Positions 53,448-62,380 of a stretch of 64,000 nt of DNA are shown one piece after another (position 1 is the stretch's first letter; every line of letters starts with the position of its first letter). Origin of the DNA: Bdellovibrionales bacterium CG12_big_fil_rev_8_21_14_0_65_38_15 (GTDB taxonomy: Bacteria; Bdellovibrionota; Bacteriovoracia; Bacteriovoracales; Bacteriovoracaceae); NCBI GenBank assembly GCA_002787775.1, contig PCUW01000048.1:62001-126000 (forward strand). Direction: 5' to 3'. Below the pieces are notes generated by a model, which was given only the letters and a program-made list of their open reading frames with translations, made no database searches and was not told the DNA's origin. Both the position numbers and the translations under genes were made by a program.

Positions 53448-54944
53448 TTAAATATCATCCATAAAATAAGATTGGTATAAGTCGACATAATTTTGAATAG
53501 TATATTTTTCTTGATAGAGCTCTATATAGCGTTTGTAAGCATTCTCACCGAATTTCATTCTTAAGGCATCATCACTTAACAGAGCAATCATCTTATCTGC
53601 CAAAAGGTTAGGCATTCCAAAAGGAACAACATAACCTGCTTGACCAAGGGCTTTATCAGCAACAGAAGCTCCCTCAATCAACTCTCTACAGCTACCAACA
53701 TCTGTAGTAACGGCAGGTATTTTAAAACAAAACCCTTCAAGAAGAACCAATGGTTGGCCTTCAGAAATACTAGATAAAATTAATAAATCTAAGGAAGGGT
53801 AGTAGTATTTCAGATTAACCTTCTCAGTAAATATAATGACGTCTTCAAGACCAAGTTGGTTAATCAACATTCTACAGTCACTAAAATAATCGAGATCCTC
53901 ATCTGTTGGACCAAGAATAAGAAACTCAACGTCCTTTAACTGGTTGTGAACTTTGGAGACTGCTTTAATAAATGTTTTAATATCTTTAACTGGAACGACA
54001 CGACCAACTAAACCAACAGACAATCTTTTAATTTTTTTATAAAATAGTTTCTCGTCCAAGTCTTTTTTAAGTTTACTCTCATTAATTCCATTAGGAATAA
54101 TATCAATTTTCTTTGGATTGGCACCAAGACGTACCTGAAAGTCTTTATTCCCCTGATAGAGCGTTGTTATTCTGTCAGCATAGTCGTAGGACAGTTCGCC
54201 AAGACGGTAGAATTTATTTAGCCACCATTGCTTGAAATAAGACAACTTATTCTTAGCAACAATATCGTTCTTATTACTGTAGATCCACTCACTTTGGGAT
54301 ATTTCAATTTTACGCTCATTTGTATAGATTCCATGTTCAGTTAAAATATAACTTCCCTTGGCATCAATCTTGGCCAGGCAACCTAAAAGTCCAGCATACC
54401 CGGTACATAATGAGTGATAAATATTAGAACTCGGTAATTCGATTGAAAGAATTTTAAAAATAGGGATGTTAGAAAATCGCCAATTATAAAAAAAGTCTAT
54501 AAAAGAAGGGGCATCATCAATACTAAAAGAATCTTCGTATAGATCCATCAAGATATTCCAGATTTCCTTCGAAAAAAATAGATCACTCGGATCAAACGTT
54601 CTAGTTTTTTTCTTAAAAAAGGTTTTATAAAGTTCTTCAACTTCACCTTTTTTATCAAACAATATACTAGCGCGAATGATTTCAATTTGTTTTTTAGACA
54701 AACCAATCAATTTAGGCTCTCTTGAAACAAGTAAGTCATTATCAAAAAGAAAAACTTCCTGTATAGAGCGCACGTTTGCAGGTATGGTGTACTTATAGTT
54801 CTGGTTATTCTCTTTTGTATTACCGATATATACAATATCGTATTCAATTTCAGGTGTTTCTTCGATAAGTTGGTGTGCACAAGAAGATACGCCTCCAGTT
54901 ATATAAGGATAAGTTCCTTCAAGTAGTAAGCAAACATCACTCAT
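53448..54944 (-). CDS. pelF: Pel glycosyltransferase
   Basis: 498-residue cytoplasmic GT4-like glycosyltransferase. Signature start VCLLLEGTYPYITGGVSSC is typical of PelF. The C-terminal nucleotide-sugar site includes GRVVPVKD and the EX7E region SEGQPLVLLEGF followed by PAVTTDVGSCRELI. It would polymerise Pel from UDP-GalNAc or UDP-GlcNAc. It overlaps the upstream HEAT-repeat gene by 4 bases and is immediately followed by pelG. Confidence 0.94.
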   Translation of the reverse strand: MSDVCLLLEGTYPYITGGVSSCAHQLIEETPEIEYDIVYIGNTKENNQNYKYTIPANVRSIQEVFLFDNDLLVSREPKLIGLSKKQIEIIRASILFDKKGEVEELYKTFFKKKTRTFDPSDLFFSKEIWNILMDLYEDSFSIDDAPSFIDFFYNWRFSNIPIFKILSIELPSSNIYHSLCTGYAGLLGCLAKIDAKGSYILTEHGIYTNERKIEISQSEWIYSNKNDIVAKNKLSYFKQWWLNKFYRLGELSYDYADRITTLYQGNKDFQVRLGANPKKIDIIPNGINESKLKKDLDEKLFYKKIKRLSVGLVGRVVPVKDIKTFIKAVSKVHNQLKDVEFLILGPTDEDLDYFSDCRMLINQLGLEDVIIFTEKVNLKYYYPSLDLLILSSISEGQPLVLLEGFCFKIPAVTTDVGSCRELIEGASVADKALGQAGYVVPFGMPNLLADKMIALLSDDALRMKFGENAYKRYIELYQEKYTIQNYVDLYQSYFMDDI

Positions 54945-56863
54945 AACACTGAATCCATGTATTTATTTAAATAGCCCTCAAGGCCTAACTTCATAATTTT
55001 AGAATAACGATTAATGATGAAATCTTTATCGCTACTTCGTTGCTTCATAAGCAAATATTTTAATAAAATGGGTTTAATTTCATCATTTGTTAAAAAGAGA
55101 CGCTTTAATTTTTTATCCGTCTTAACAGAGAGAGTGACGCCGTTATTTAATGCAACCATAGCTAGAGCACAACACTTTTCAACATCTCTTTCTAAAAGAA
55201 TAATCGAAGAAACCTTCTCACTTAGAGCATCATTTTTACTAGAAATATAATATTCAATTGAATCACTTTTATTTTCTCTTAAAAAGAGCATTATCTTTCT
55301 AAGGAGATCTTCTGAAACGAGATATGGATTTAGACTGTCAAAAACCTTTCCAGGTAAGGCTGCAATAACTTCAAACTCTAGACTTTCTGAATTTCTGTAG
55401 AGAATAGATCTTAAGACCGAAAGAACTGAATTTTCTAAAAAAGAATCACCTGTCTTAGAAAAAATCTCAACCAATTCCGAAACAGACTTTTTATCGTTCA
55501 CATACTTAAAACAAGAAATTGCCCTAAAGCGATTATCAATGTTGTCAGACTCTACGAGCAACATCAAGTAACGACATAAAATTGAAGCATGCTCTTCATA
55601 ATCAGAAATTTTTGATAAATAGGTGACATAGATTTGATGCTGAGCCAAGCTGAGATCTAAACTATCAGGCGGTAGCTCAGTTAAGTGATTGGCATCGTTT
55701 TTAAGCTTTAATTTCAATAAAGAGTCATAAGCATATAACTTAAAATTATTTTCCTCAATATTACTAAAAGCAATACTTCTTAAAAGTTGTTCAGTTTTAG
55801 GAGTAAGGTATGAGGACAGTAGGTTGATGCAAAAAGCCACAAACAATTTGTCTTTTTCAGATCTAATACATTGATGTAAATAATCTTCAATATCAGAAGA
55901 ATTAAATGAATCAAGAAGAACAGCGAACTGACATTTTTCTTTAATACTGAACTTTTTAAAATATGAAATTAAAAGTTCTGATTTACGACTAAGTTTGATC
56001 ACTTCAAGCGAATGCTCTGTTTCAAGCCTAATAAAACTATCATCATTTTCAGTATATATTCTTATTAGAAATAAAAATGAAGCCTTTGAAGTGAGTTCTC
56101 CTAATTGTTTAATGATCTGAACACGAACAGATTTTGAATCTGTTTTATAATACAATTTTTTAAGGTATTTTAACGAGAAATTACCCATAAGTTTACGCAC
56201 AGACAGAATAGATTCGAGCTGAATCGTTTTATCTAATGAAAATAAGTAAGGAATAACTTTAAAGCCATCAAAAAAGCTTCCTGTATATCCAAGAGCTTTA
56301 ATTGCTTCAACTTGAAGACCGAGATCAGATCCGCCAAGGTAATCATCAATAAATCGATTGCCTCTTCGATCATTGAGTCTTCTAAAGGCTTTAATTGTAT
56401 CAGCGATCAGTTCAATGTTATCCGACTCAAAATTTGTAACAAGAAGATTGGATAATTGAGAGAATTTATTTTTACTAATAATCTTCGTCATTACCATCCG
56501 GCTATTAACATCTAAATCTTTCCAGCACGATTTAATAAGAAAGGATTTAAAATGGTTAAAAACAGAAGGGTTCATAAAGAAGCTGTCAATATGATCAAAC
56601 GCTAGTTTACTAGTACTCGTTCTTTCTTTAGTTACAAACTTAAAGAGATTTAAAAGCGACCATTTAGTATTACGCTCATGAACCTCATTTAAAATATCAT
56701 TTAAGAGATTGATTAAAAAAGGGTGCAGGTCAGACTTATCGTTCTTAAAGACATAATCAACAAACGAAGTAAGATATGCAATATCTCTAGAGTTTTGCAA
56801 AGATTTAGAAATCTCGGCACGTAATGAGTAATGAGGGGAAGCTAGATCTTCGAAATTAGACAT
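54941..56863 (-). CDS. HEAT-repeat protein embedded in the pel operon
   Basis: 640-residue soluble, helix-repeat protein with no signal peptide and no membrane segment. Repeated units such as LVTNFESDNIELIADTIKAFRRLNDRRGNRFIDDYL and LGLQVEAIKALGYTGSFFDGFKVIPYLF give a HEAT/Armadillo pattern over most of the length. It is not part of the standard pelABCDEFG set. It overlaps pelE by 8 bases and pelF by 4, so it is translated with the biosynthetic complex. A scaffolding role in the PelDEFG complex is a reasonable inference; the PelE neighbour also has one HEAT-like unit. Confidence 0.8.
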   Translation of the reverse strand: MSNFEDLASPHYSLRAEISKSLQNSRDIAYLTSFVDYVFKNDKSDLHPFLINLLNDILNEVHERNTKWSLLNLFKFVTKERTSTSKLAFDHIDSFFMNPSVFNHFKSFLIKSCWKDLDVNSRMVMTKIISKNKFSQLSNLLVTNFESDNIELIADTIKAFRRLNDRRGNRFIDDYLGGSDLGLQVEAIKALGYTGSFFDGFKVIPYLFSLDKTIQLESILSVRKLMGNFSLKYLKKLYYKTDSKSVRVQIIKQLGELTSKASFLFLIRIYTENDDSFIRLETEHSLEVIKLSRKSELLISYFKKFSIKEKCQFAVLLDSFNSSDIEDYLHQCIRSEKDKLFVAFCINLLSSYLTPKTEQLLRSIAFSNIEENNFKLYAYDSLLKLKLKNDANHLTELPPDSLDLSLAQHQIYVTYLSKISDYEEHASILCRYLMLLVESDNIDNRFRAISCFKYVNDKKSVSELVEIFSKTGDSFLENSVLSVLRSILYRNSESLEFEVIAALPGKVFDSLNPYLVSEDLLRKIMLFLRENKSDSIEYYISSKNDALSEKVSSIILLERDVEKCCALAMVALNNGVTLSVKTDKKLKRLFLTNDEIKPILLKYLLMKQRSSDKDFIINRYSKIMKLGLEGYLNKYMDSVL

Positions 56864-57869
56864 TTCTAAGCCCCTTCCAAAATAAAGAAGAAACTAGAAT
56901 TTTATTATATTTTACTTTTTTAAGATTAAGCTGAGAAATAAACTGTTGCAACAATCCAAAATCACGCAAAGCAAAAGCTGCTTCTGCCGCAAAAAATAAG
57001 ATCTTATTCTTTTCATTATCATCAACTTCAAGCTGTAATGCCTTGTTCGTAATGGCTAGAAGTTCTTCATATTTGTTTTGCTGGGTAAAAATATAGGCTA
57101 ACTTGAGATAAACAAAATGGTTTTCAGGGTGATATGCCAAAACATAATTTAAATCAGAAAGCGCTTTATTTAAAAAATAGTCTGTAACCGTTTCATCAAG
57201 AATACCAGATGAAGCAAGTTGAGAATAAATTTCTGAACGAAGCAAATAATTATCAGTTATTAAAGGGTGCTTAGTAATAAGGCCTGAGACCTGCTCAAGC
57301 TCAAGCATAAACTTCTTTTCAATCTTATCAAGGGCATTGTTGGCCATATAGCGAACATCGTATTGCTCATCCTGAAGAGCAATTTTTAATAATTCAATCG
57401 AGGACTTATCTTTTGCGTAGGAAAGTTTGATACAAGCATCAATTTTAAGATCGGTATTATTCCCATTAAAAATATCTAAATATGGTTCAAGCCTAGAGAC
57501 GTCTGTATCTGCTTTTGAAGACTTTTGACTTAAAAGGTTGTTTTGAATTTGTAAAATACTTGACTCAAAATCCTTGAGATAAAAATTGTCTTCGGGAGCA
57601 TCATTGTTCGATCTTTTAAAAAAGATATTTAAAAAGGCTATCAAGAAAACAGAAAGGACGCCATAAAAGGGTAGGCACAAGTCTAAAACAACAAGACTCA
57701 GTCGCCATGTCTTGTTTCTAATAAATTGTTTTAATAGATAATAATAAGAAACACTAAATACAGGTGTTATAAATAGAATATAAATATCTAAAGAAAGACG
57801 ACCGACAAGTAGCTCGTAAGAAAGAGCAAGTTTTGCTGATATAATTAAGACAAGTAAGAGCTTAAGCAT
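56856..57869 (-). CDS. pelE: PelE-like inner-membrane scaffold
   Basis: 337-residue protein. I choose the ATG at 57869: it has a GGTGAGG ribosome site and reduces the overlap with pelD to 8 bases; the upstream ATG at 57896 adds nine residues. Three hydrophobic segments lie within residues about 1-95. A HEAT-like pair of helices (about 125-175) and TPR units (about 210-320) follow, as expected for PelE, which links PelD to PelF. The identification is by position, topology and repeats; sequence conservation of PelE is low. Confidence 0.8.
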   Translation of the reverse strand: MLKLLLVLIISAKLALSYELLVGRLSLDIYILFITPVFSVSYYYLLKQFIRNKTWRLSLVVLDLCLPFYGVLSVFLIAFLNIFFKRSNNDAPEDNFYLKDFESSILQIQNNLLSQKSSKADTDVSRLEPYLDIFNGNNTDLKIDACIKLSYAKDKSSIELLKIALQDEQYDVRYMANNALDKIEKKFMLELEQVSGLITKHPLITDNYLLRSEIYSQLASSGILDETVTDYFLNKALSDLNYVLAYHPENHFVYLKLAYIFTQQNKYEELLAITNKALQLEVDDNEKNKILFFAAEAAFALRDFGLLQQFISQLNLKKVKYNKILVSSLFWKGLRNV

Positions 57870-59232
57870 TCGCCTCACCAATAATCTTGTGTTCAATACA
57901 AGCTTCTTCGAGCGCTGAAGTTCTAATATTTACAGAAAGAAGACTTTCAAGCTTTTCTGTGGCATGGTGAGAACTTAGCGCCACAAAAAGCTTCTGGCGC
58001 AAAACTTCAATTTGCTCTTTATCTGTAAATGGTACAAGTAAACAGAACGCCTTATCATCAGCGCCCTCTGTAACGACATCTGTTTTTCTAGTATTTGCTT
58101 TAAGAACCTGTGCAACAAACTTACGAATTATATCATTCTTATCAAGTTCATTATTAATTTCAATTGTTAATAGAAAATGTTCGATTTTGTATCTTTTTGC
58201 TGCCTCATAGTCTTCTATAATTTTCTCTTTAAAATACTGATAGGTATAGACTTCAAGCTGATTATTAAAGATAGAGTTAGTTGTAAGAAGTGAAAACTTA
58301 TGTGCATAAGCAATAGAGCGTTCAAACCACTGAGTTAAAATTTCCAACAATGCAAAATTGCTTGGAACATAGTCTAAAAAAGGAACATCATAAATAACCA
58401 TGATTCCATAAAGATCTTCATTAAGATAAATAGGAGAACATAATAAGGATTGCTCCTTATCTGTTGGAATGTAGTTCGTCGATTGATAAAGGTCTCTAAT
58501 GCTAACTGTACCTCGAGTATCAAAGCTCAACTGAATAAGTTCATCACCTGGGCTCTCAACAAGAATGGTATCTTTAAGATTTCTACTTCCATTAGATTTA
58601 ATAAGCTTTAATGAATCTCCGAGGTCATCAATTTGATAAAACCCAGCAACTTTTGCATTAACTTCATTTTGAACACTATCAAAATAGAAATCTACAAGCT
58701 CGTGAGACTTAAGGCTTTGAAACCCTCTCGTAAGCGACATTACACTTTTAAACGTATCAAGTTTATTAAGAAGCTTCTTTTTTAAATCGTAGTTATCAGC
58801 ACTTAAATCTTTAACCTTCTTAAGTAAAACTTCGCTACTGGTACTCGACTCACGAAGTTCTTCCTCAGTTGTTCTAATGTATAATACAGATCTCGTTTTA
58901 AGTTCTCCGAGAATTACACTGATAAGGATCATCAATATTGGCAACGTTAAATATTCAAGTGAGAAAATTGTATCAACACTTTGAAAATCAGTTTGAGAGT
59001 GAATAAGGCCCATATAGACAGCACTGGCGGCTACAGAGAAATTAATCGCAAATGAAAAGCCATAAAAAGAAGATAATACAATTGAAGCAACGATATACGG
59101 ATGAGGAGTCACTTTAAAAAATGCAATATTCTGTGGTGAAAAGATAAAACCTGATGCAATTAACGCAAACAGCGTAAGTGAAAACGATATCGTTTTCTGA
59201 ATACGAGTTGCTTCTAAGGTGCTTTTTTTCAT
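57862..59232 (-). CDS. pelD: PelD-like c-di-GMP receptor
   Basis: 456-residue inner-membrane protein with about four N-terminal transmembrane helices (20-110), a coiled segment (120-160), a GAF domain (about 165-310) and a degenerate GGDEF domain (about 320-440). The GGDEF signature is altered to GADDK, so cyclase activity is not expected. The inhibitory-site motif RxxD is kept as RKTD at 382-385, at the right spacing before it, as in Pseudomonas PelD where it binds cyclic di-GMP. It overlaps its neighbours by 4 and 8 bases. It gives the locus c-di-GMP control. Confidence 0.9.
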   Translation of the reverse strand: MKKSTLEATRIQKTISFSLTLFALIASGFIFSPQNIAFFKVTPHPYIVASIVLSSFYGFSFAINFSVAASAVYMGLIHSQTDFQSVDTIFSLEYLTLPILMILISVILGELKTRSVLYIRTTEEELRESSTSSEVLLKKVKDLSADNYDLKKKLLNKLDTFKSVMSLTRGFQSLKSHELVDFYFDSVQNEVNAKVAGFYQIDDLGDSLKLIKSNGSRNLKDTILVESPGDELIQLSFDTRGTVSIRDLYQSTNYIPTDKEQSLLCSPIYLNEDLYGIMVIYDVPFLDYVPSNFALLEILTQWFERSIAYAHKFSLLTTNSIFNNQLEVYTYQYFKEKIIEDYEAAKRYKIEHFLLTIEINNELDKNDIIRKFVAQVLKANTRKTDVVTEGADDKAFCLLVPFTDKEQIEVLRQKLFVALSSHHATEKLESLLSVNIRTSALEEACIEHKIIGEANA

Positions 59233-59600
59233 TGTCTTTCTAACCCTCTAAACTTCCGAAGGAGTGATACTGGAAGAATCGGCTTTGTAATTATTTTAAT
59301 TTGAAACTGGGAAGCGATATTTTTCTCAGACTTGGACAAAGGTTTAGATACAATTAAGAAAACTGAAGAACCATTTGCCTGTGTATTTTTTGAGATCTCA
59401 ATGGCTCGTTCTAAACCACAAAAAGAAAAGGCTAATTGATCGACAAAAATATAGTCAAAACAAATTTCATCCTGAGTAGGAACTTCGTCTTTAAAAACAG
59501 TAATTGTATAGCCAAGAGAAGATAAACCTAAGTTAAAATTAAATATTTCTTCTGAAATATTACTATTACCTGGATTTAAGACTAGTGCTACACGATTCAT
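59229..59600 (-). CDS. Receiver-like protein in the pel operon
   Basis: 123-residue protein starting at the TAATG overlap with pelB (an ATG 12 bases upstream would lie inside pelB). The pattern resembles a response-regulator receiver: a hydrophobic strand VALVLNP, a DYIFVDQLAFS strand that could hold the phospho-Asp, and the IITKPILPVSLLRKF C-terminal KP signature. The N-terminal acidic pair is missing, so phosphorylation is doubtful. It is not part of known pel operons. Role could be a protein-interaction module acting on PelD. Confidence 0.65.
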   Translation of the reverse strand: MNRVALVLNPGNSNISEEIFNFNLGLSSLGYTITVFKDEVPTQDEICFDYIFVDQLAFSFCGLERAIEISKNTQANGSSVFLIVSKPLSKSEKNIASQFQIKIITKPILPVSLLRKFRGLERQ

Positions 59601-62380
59601 TAAAAATACCACTTGTTGTATCCGAGATAGATATTAAAAAATTGGTTTAAATCTTGGTAAATCGATTGATCTAACTCAACCCTCAACTCTAAATCTTGAT
59701 TTTCATCAATATACCAATTGGTTATATTGGCAAAGTTAAAATAGACTCCAGTTCCAACCTCATCTGTAGTCGAAACTCCTAAGCATCCAGTAGAGCGATT
59801 TGAAAGCGAAGAGGGAGATTCAAAATCTCTCAATTTATGCCAATAAGTACCATTAATACATTGGATGGAGATGAAGTCCGGTAGAAGAGTTTTAATCAGA
59901 TTGCCTGTCGCTAATGTTTGCAATTGATAAGCGAAAGGCCCAGCCGAGAATCTTTCACTAAAGACATGATCCCAACCTAGCGACGCTCTTGCATATTGAT
60001 GGCTCTCATTACCTTTAAAAATTTCGTAATCAAGAAAGCCTGCAGAAAAATTATAGCTATTTTTTGAGCTTGCAGTATAACTAAAACTAAGATCAGCATT
60101 TGAAACGGTTGGCATTTGTGAGGCCGTCATTGAGCTAAGCTCAAACACTTGTTTTCTGTAATTAACATCTAAATTGAGATTAAGATTCTTCGTCAAAGCA
60201 CTAAAACCCGAAACACCGGCATTAAACTGATTATTATTCTTAAGGTTTTGACCAACATAGAAATTAAGAAAATAACTATTATTTTTTTCTACGTTGAGGT
60301 GGAGTTTTAAATCATCAATTAAACCTGATGAATAAAAAGGGTCTTGTAGTGAATAAGATACACCAAAGGCAAAAGGATAGAAATTTTTCAATATTTTAGC
60401 ATCATAATCCCAAAAACTAACGCCATTAAATTTCTCAGAAAATAAATGAATATATGTTGAGAAATACCAGGCTCTTTGTTTTTTAAAATTATTTTCAGCA
60501 AGATAAGCCTGGCGCTTAAGTTCTTTTAAGTCTGTGTCATTAGGTTTTTGTGACTCCAACTCTTTAATCAATGCGTTCGCAGAATCAAACTCTTTAGCCT
60601 TCAAATAATAATAGCCAAGACTAATCTTAGCATATTTGTTGGTTTTATCTTTTTTCAAATATTTCTTAATGAGTTCGATGGCCAACTCAGGTTGATCATT
60701 TTGGTCAAAGCATCTCGATTTAAGCTCAACATAGGAATAGTTATTTCTGTTTTTACTCAGATCTTGCAGCTCGTCGCATATCTGATCCGCTAAATCGGGG
60801 TCTGTAACTCTGTAGACTGCTTCTTTGCGATTGAGAAGATCAAAATCTTTTTTTGAGTCTGGGAGAAGCTCTAATGTTTGTTTTGCGGACACATATTGTC
60901 TATCCTGAATATAATGATCAACGATAAAAAGAACGGCATCACGGTCTTGATTGTTTATCTCTAAGACTTTTTTAAATTCAACTAAGGCTTTATCTTCTTG
61001 CTTCAAGTCTAAGTAAGAATAAGCTAACTCAACTCTAATTTGCGTATCCAAAGGGTAGCGCTCAACAAAACGAATTAACTCTTTGTGACGCTCTTTTTTG
61101 TCACCAATTTTTTCCAAAAGAAATAAAATTTTTTTTTGCGTATTTTTAATACGACTTCTATTTCTTGATATTGGTGCTGGCCCATTTAAAAGAGCGTAAT
61201 ATTCACTGTCATAAATATAACGATAAGATTGACTTGGTCTCTCTTTTTTCTCAAGTAGCTTTAATAATTTATATTGAAGTCTAAGAGCTTTTTTATTTTC
61301 ACCAAGTTCCTCATAAACATCAGCGAGAGCTTCAATCACTTCAGTATTTTTAGGAGAAAGCTTATAAGCCTTTTCAAGATGTCTGACAGCATCTTTTTGC
61401 ATCCCCATTAAACGGTAGATATCTCCTGTTCTATAAAGATCTCTATATCTATTTGAAATGTATATTCTTTCAAGAAGCTCAACTAATCTATTTGTTTCTT
61501 TGAACTTATATAAAAGCACAGCCGCAGACAAAGCGATTTCATATTCATTTGAAACTTTTGTAAAAATAGCTAAATAAAGATCCATTAATATCTCTTCATC
61601 ATTTTGTTTTTGATGAAGTTCAATGATTTTTTCATATGTTCTTAAGTTATCAGCATAAAAACTAGCAGATGGAACAATCTGTGTTGAGTTATAGTCATGG
61701 AAGTTAGAATCATCACTAAGGTATTTTTTATAAGCAATAATCGACTGATAAATCTTTCCTTCAGCCTCAAAACTTTGAGCCTTAAGAAGTTTAAATCTTC
61801 TTGAATGAACTCCTAGCTTAGTTATTTTCTCGGTAAGTTCAATGACTTTAGGAAAGTTACTTGAGGAAACATAATATTCTAGTGTGCTAAGAAGATATTG
61901 AATTTTGTCAGTCTGATCAAGAAGCTCAGCTAATCGATCGGCATCATCATAACGTCTAAGCCATCTGTAACCTTGGGCAATTTCAGAGAGCAGTTCATTT
62001 TTTGCCTCTCCATTATAAAGTGCAGCTAAGCGCTCTTTTGTTTTAAGACCTTCGTAAGGTTTATTATTCCAATCATAAAGTTTAGCTAACTCAAGTAATT
62101 CATTTTCATTTCGAGATAGAACATCACAAACTTTATCTTGCATCTGTAGCGCTTTTTGGATTTCTCCTTGAACAAGAAAATAATCTCTTAACTGCTTAAG
62201 TATCTTGGGTGAATTTGAATCGAGGGCATTAGACTTATTGTAGTATTCAAGGGCCAAATCATACTTAAAGCTTTTGAAATAAATTTCACCTAACTTCGAG
62301 TTAGAAGGAACGGATAGAACCGTCAGCATTACAATAATTGTAACAAATAGTGCTAATAATTTTGTATCAATAATCGTCAT
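59600..62380 (-). CDS. pelB: PelB-like TPR outer-membrane exporter
   Basis: 926-residue protein. It has one N-terminal transmembrane anchor (about 8-26), a long array of TPR repeats (about 30-650) and a C-terminal beta-barrel (about 670-926) with alternating strands (SYFLNFYVGQNL, KLHLNVEKN, LNLNLDVNYRK) ending in aromatic Trp-Tyr-Phe, as in outer-membrane proteins. This matches PelB, which is about 1190 residues in Pseudomonas; here the TPR region is shorter. It exports Pel and its TPRs stimulate PelA deacetylase. It overlaps the pelA-like gene by 4 bases. Confidence 0.88.
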   Translation of the reverse strand: MTIIDTKLLALFVTIIVMLTVLSVPSNSKLGEIYFKSFKYDLALEYYNKSNALDSNSPKILKQLRDYFLVQGEIQKALQMQDKVCDVLSRNENELLELAKLYDWNNKPYEGLKTKERLAALYNGEAKNELLSEIAQGYRWLRRYDDADRLAELLDQTDKIQYLLSTLEYYVSSSNFPKVIELTEKITKLGVHSRRFKLLKAQSFEAEGKIYQSIIAYKKYLSDDSNFHDYNSTQIVPSASFYADNLRTYEKIIELHQKQNDEEILMDLYLAIFTKVSNEYEIALSAAVLLYKFKETNRLVELLERIYISNRYRDLYRTGDIYRLMGMQKDAVRHLEKAYKLSPKNTEVIEALADVYEELGENKKALRLQYKLLKLLEKKERPSQSYRYIYDSEYYALLNGPAPISRNRSRIKNTQKKILFLLEKIGDKKERHKELIRFVERYPLDTQIRVELAYSYLDLKQEDKALVEFKKVLEINNQDRDAVLFIVDHYIQDRQYVSAKQTLELLPDSKKDFDLLNRKEAVYRVTDPDLADQICDELQDLSKNRNNYSYVELKSRCFDQNDQPELAIELIKKYLKKDKTNKYAKISLGYYYLKAKEFDSANALIKELESQKPNDTDLKELKRQAYLAENNFKKQRAWYFSTYIHLFSEKFNGVSFWDYDAKILKNFYPFAFGVSYSLQDPFYSSGLIDDLKLHLNVEKNNSYFLNFYVGQNLKNNNQFNAGVSGFSALTKNLNLNLDVNYRKQVFELSSMTASQMPTVSNADLSFSYTASSKNSYNFSAGFLDYEIFKGNESHQYARASLGWDHVFSERFSAGPFAYQLQTLATGNLIKTLLPDFISIQCINGTYWHKLRDFESPSSLSNRSTGCLGVSTTDEVGTGVYFNFANITNWYIDENQDLELRVELDQSIYQDLNQFFNIYLGYNKWYF

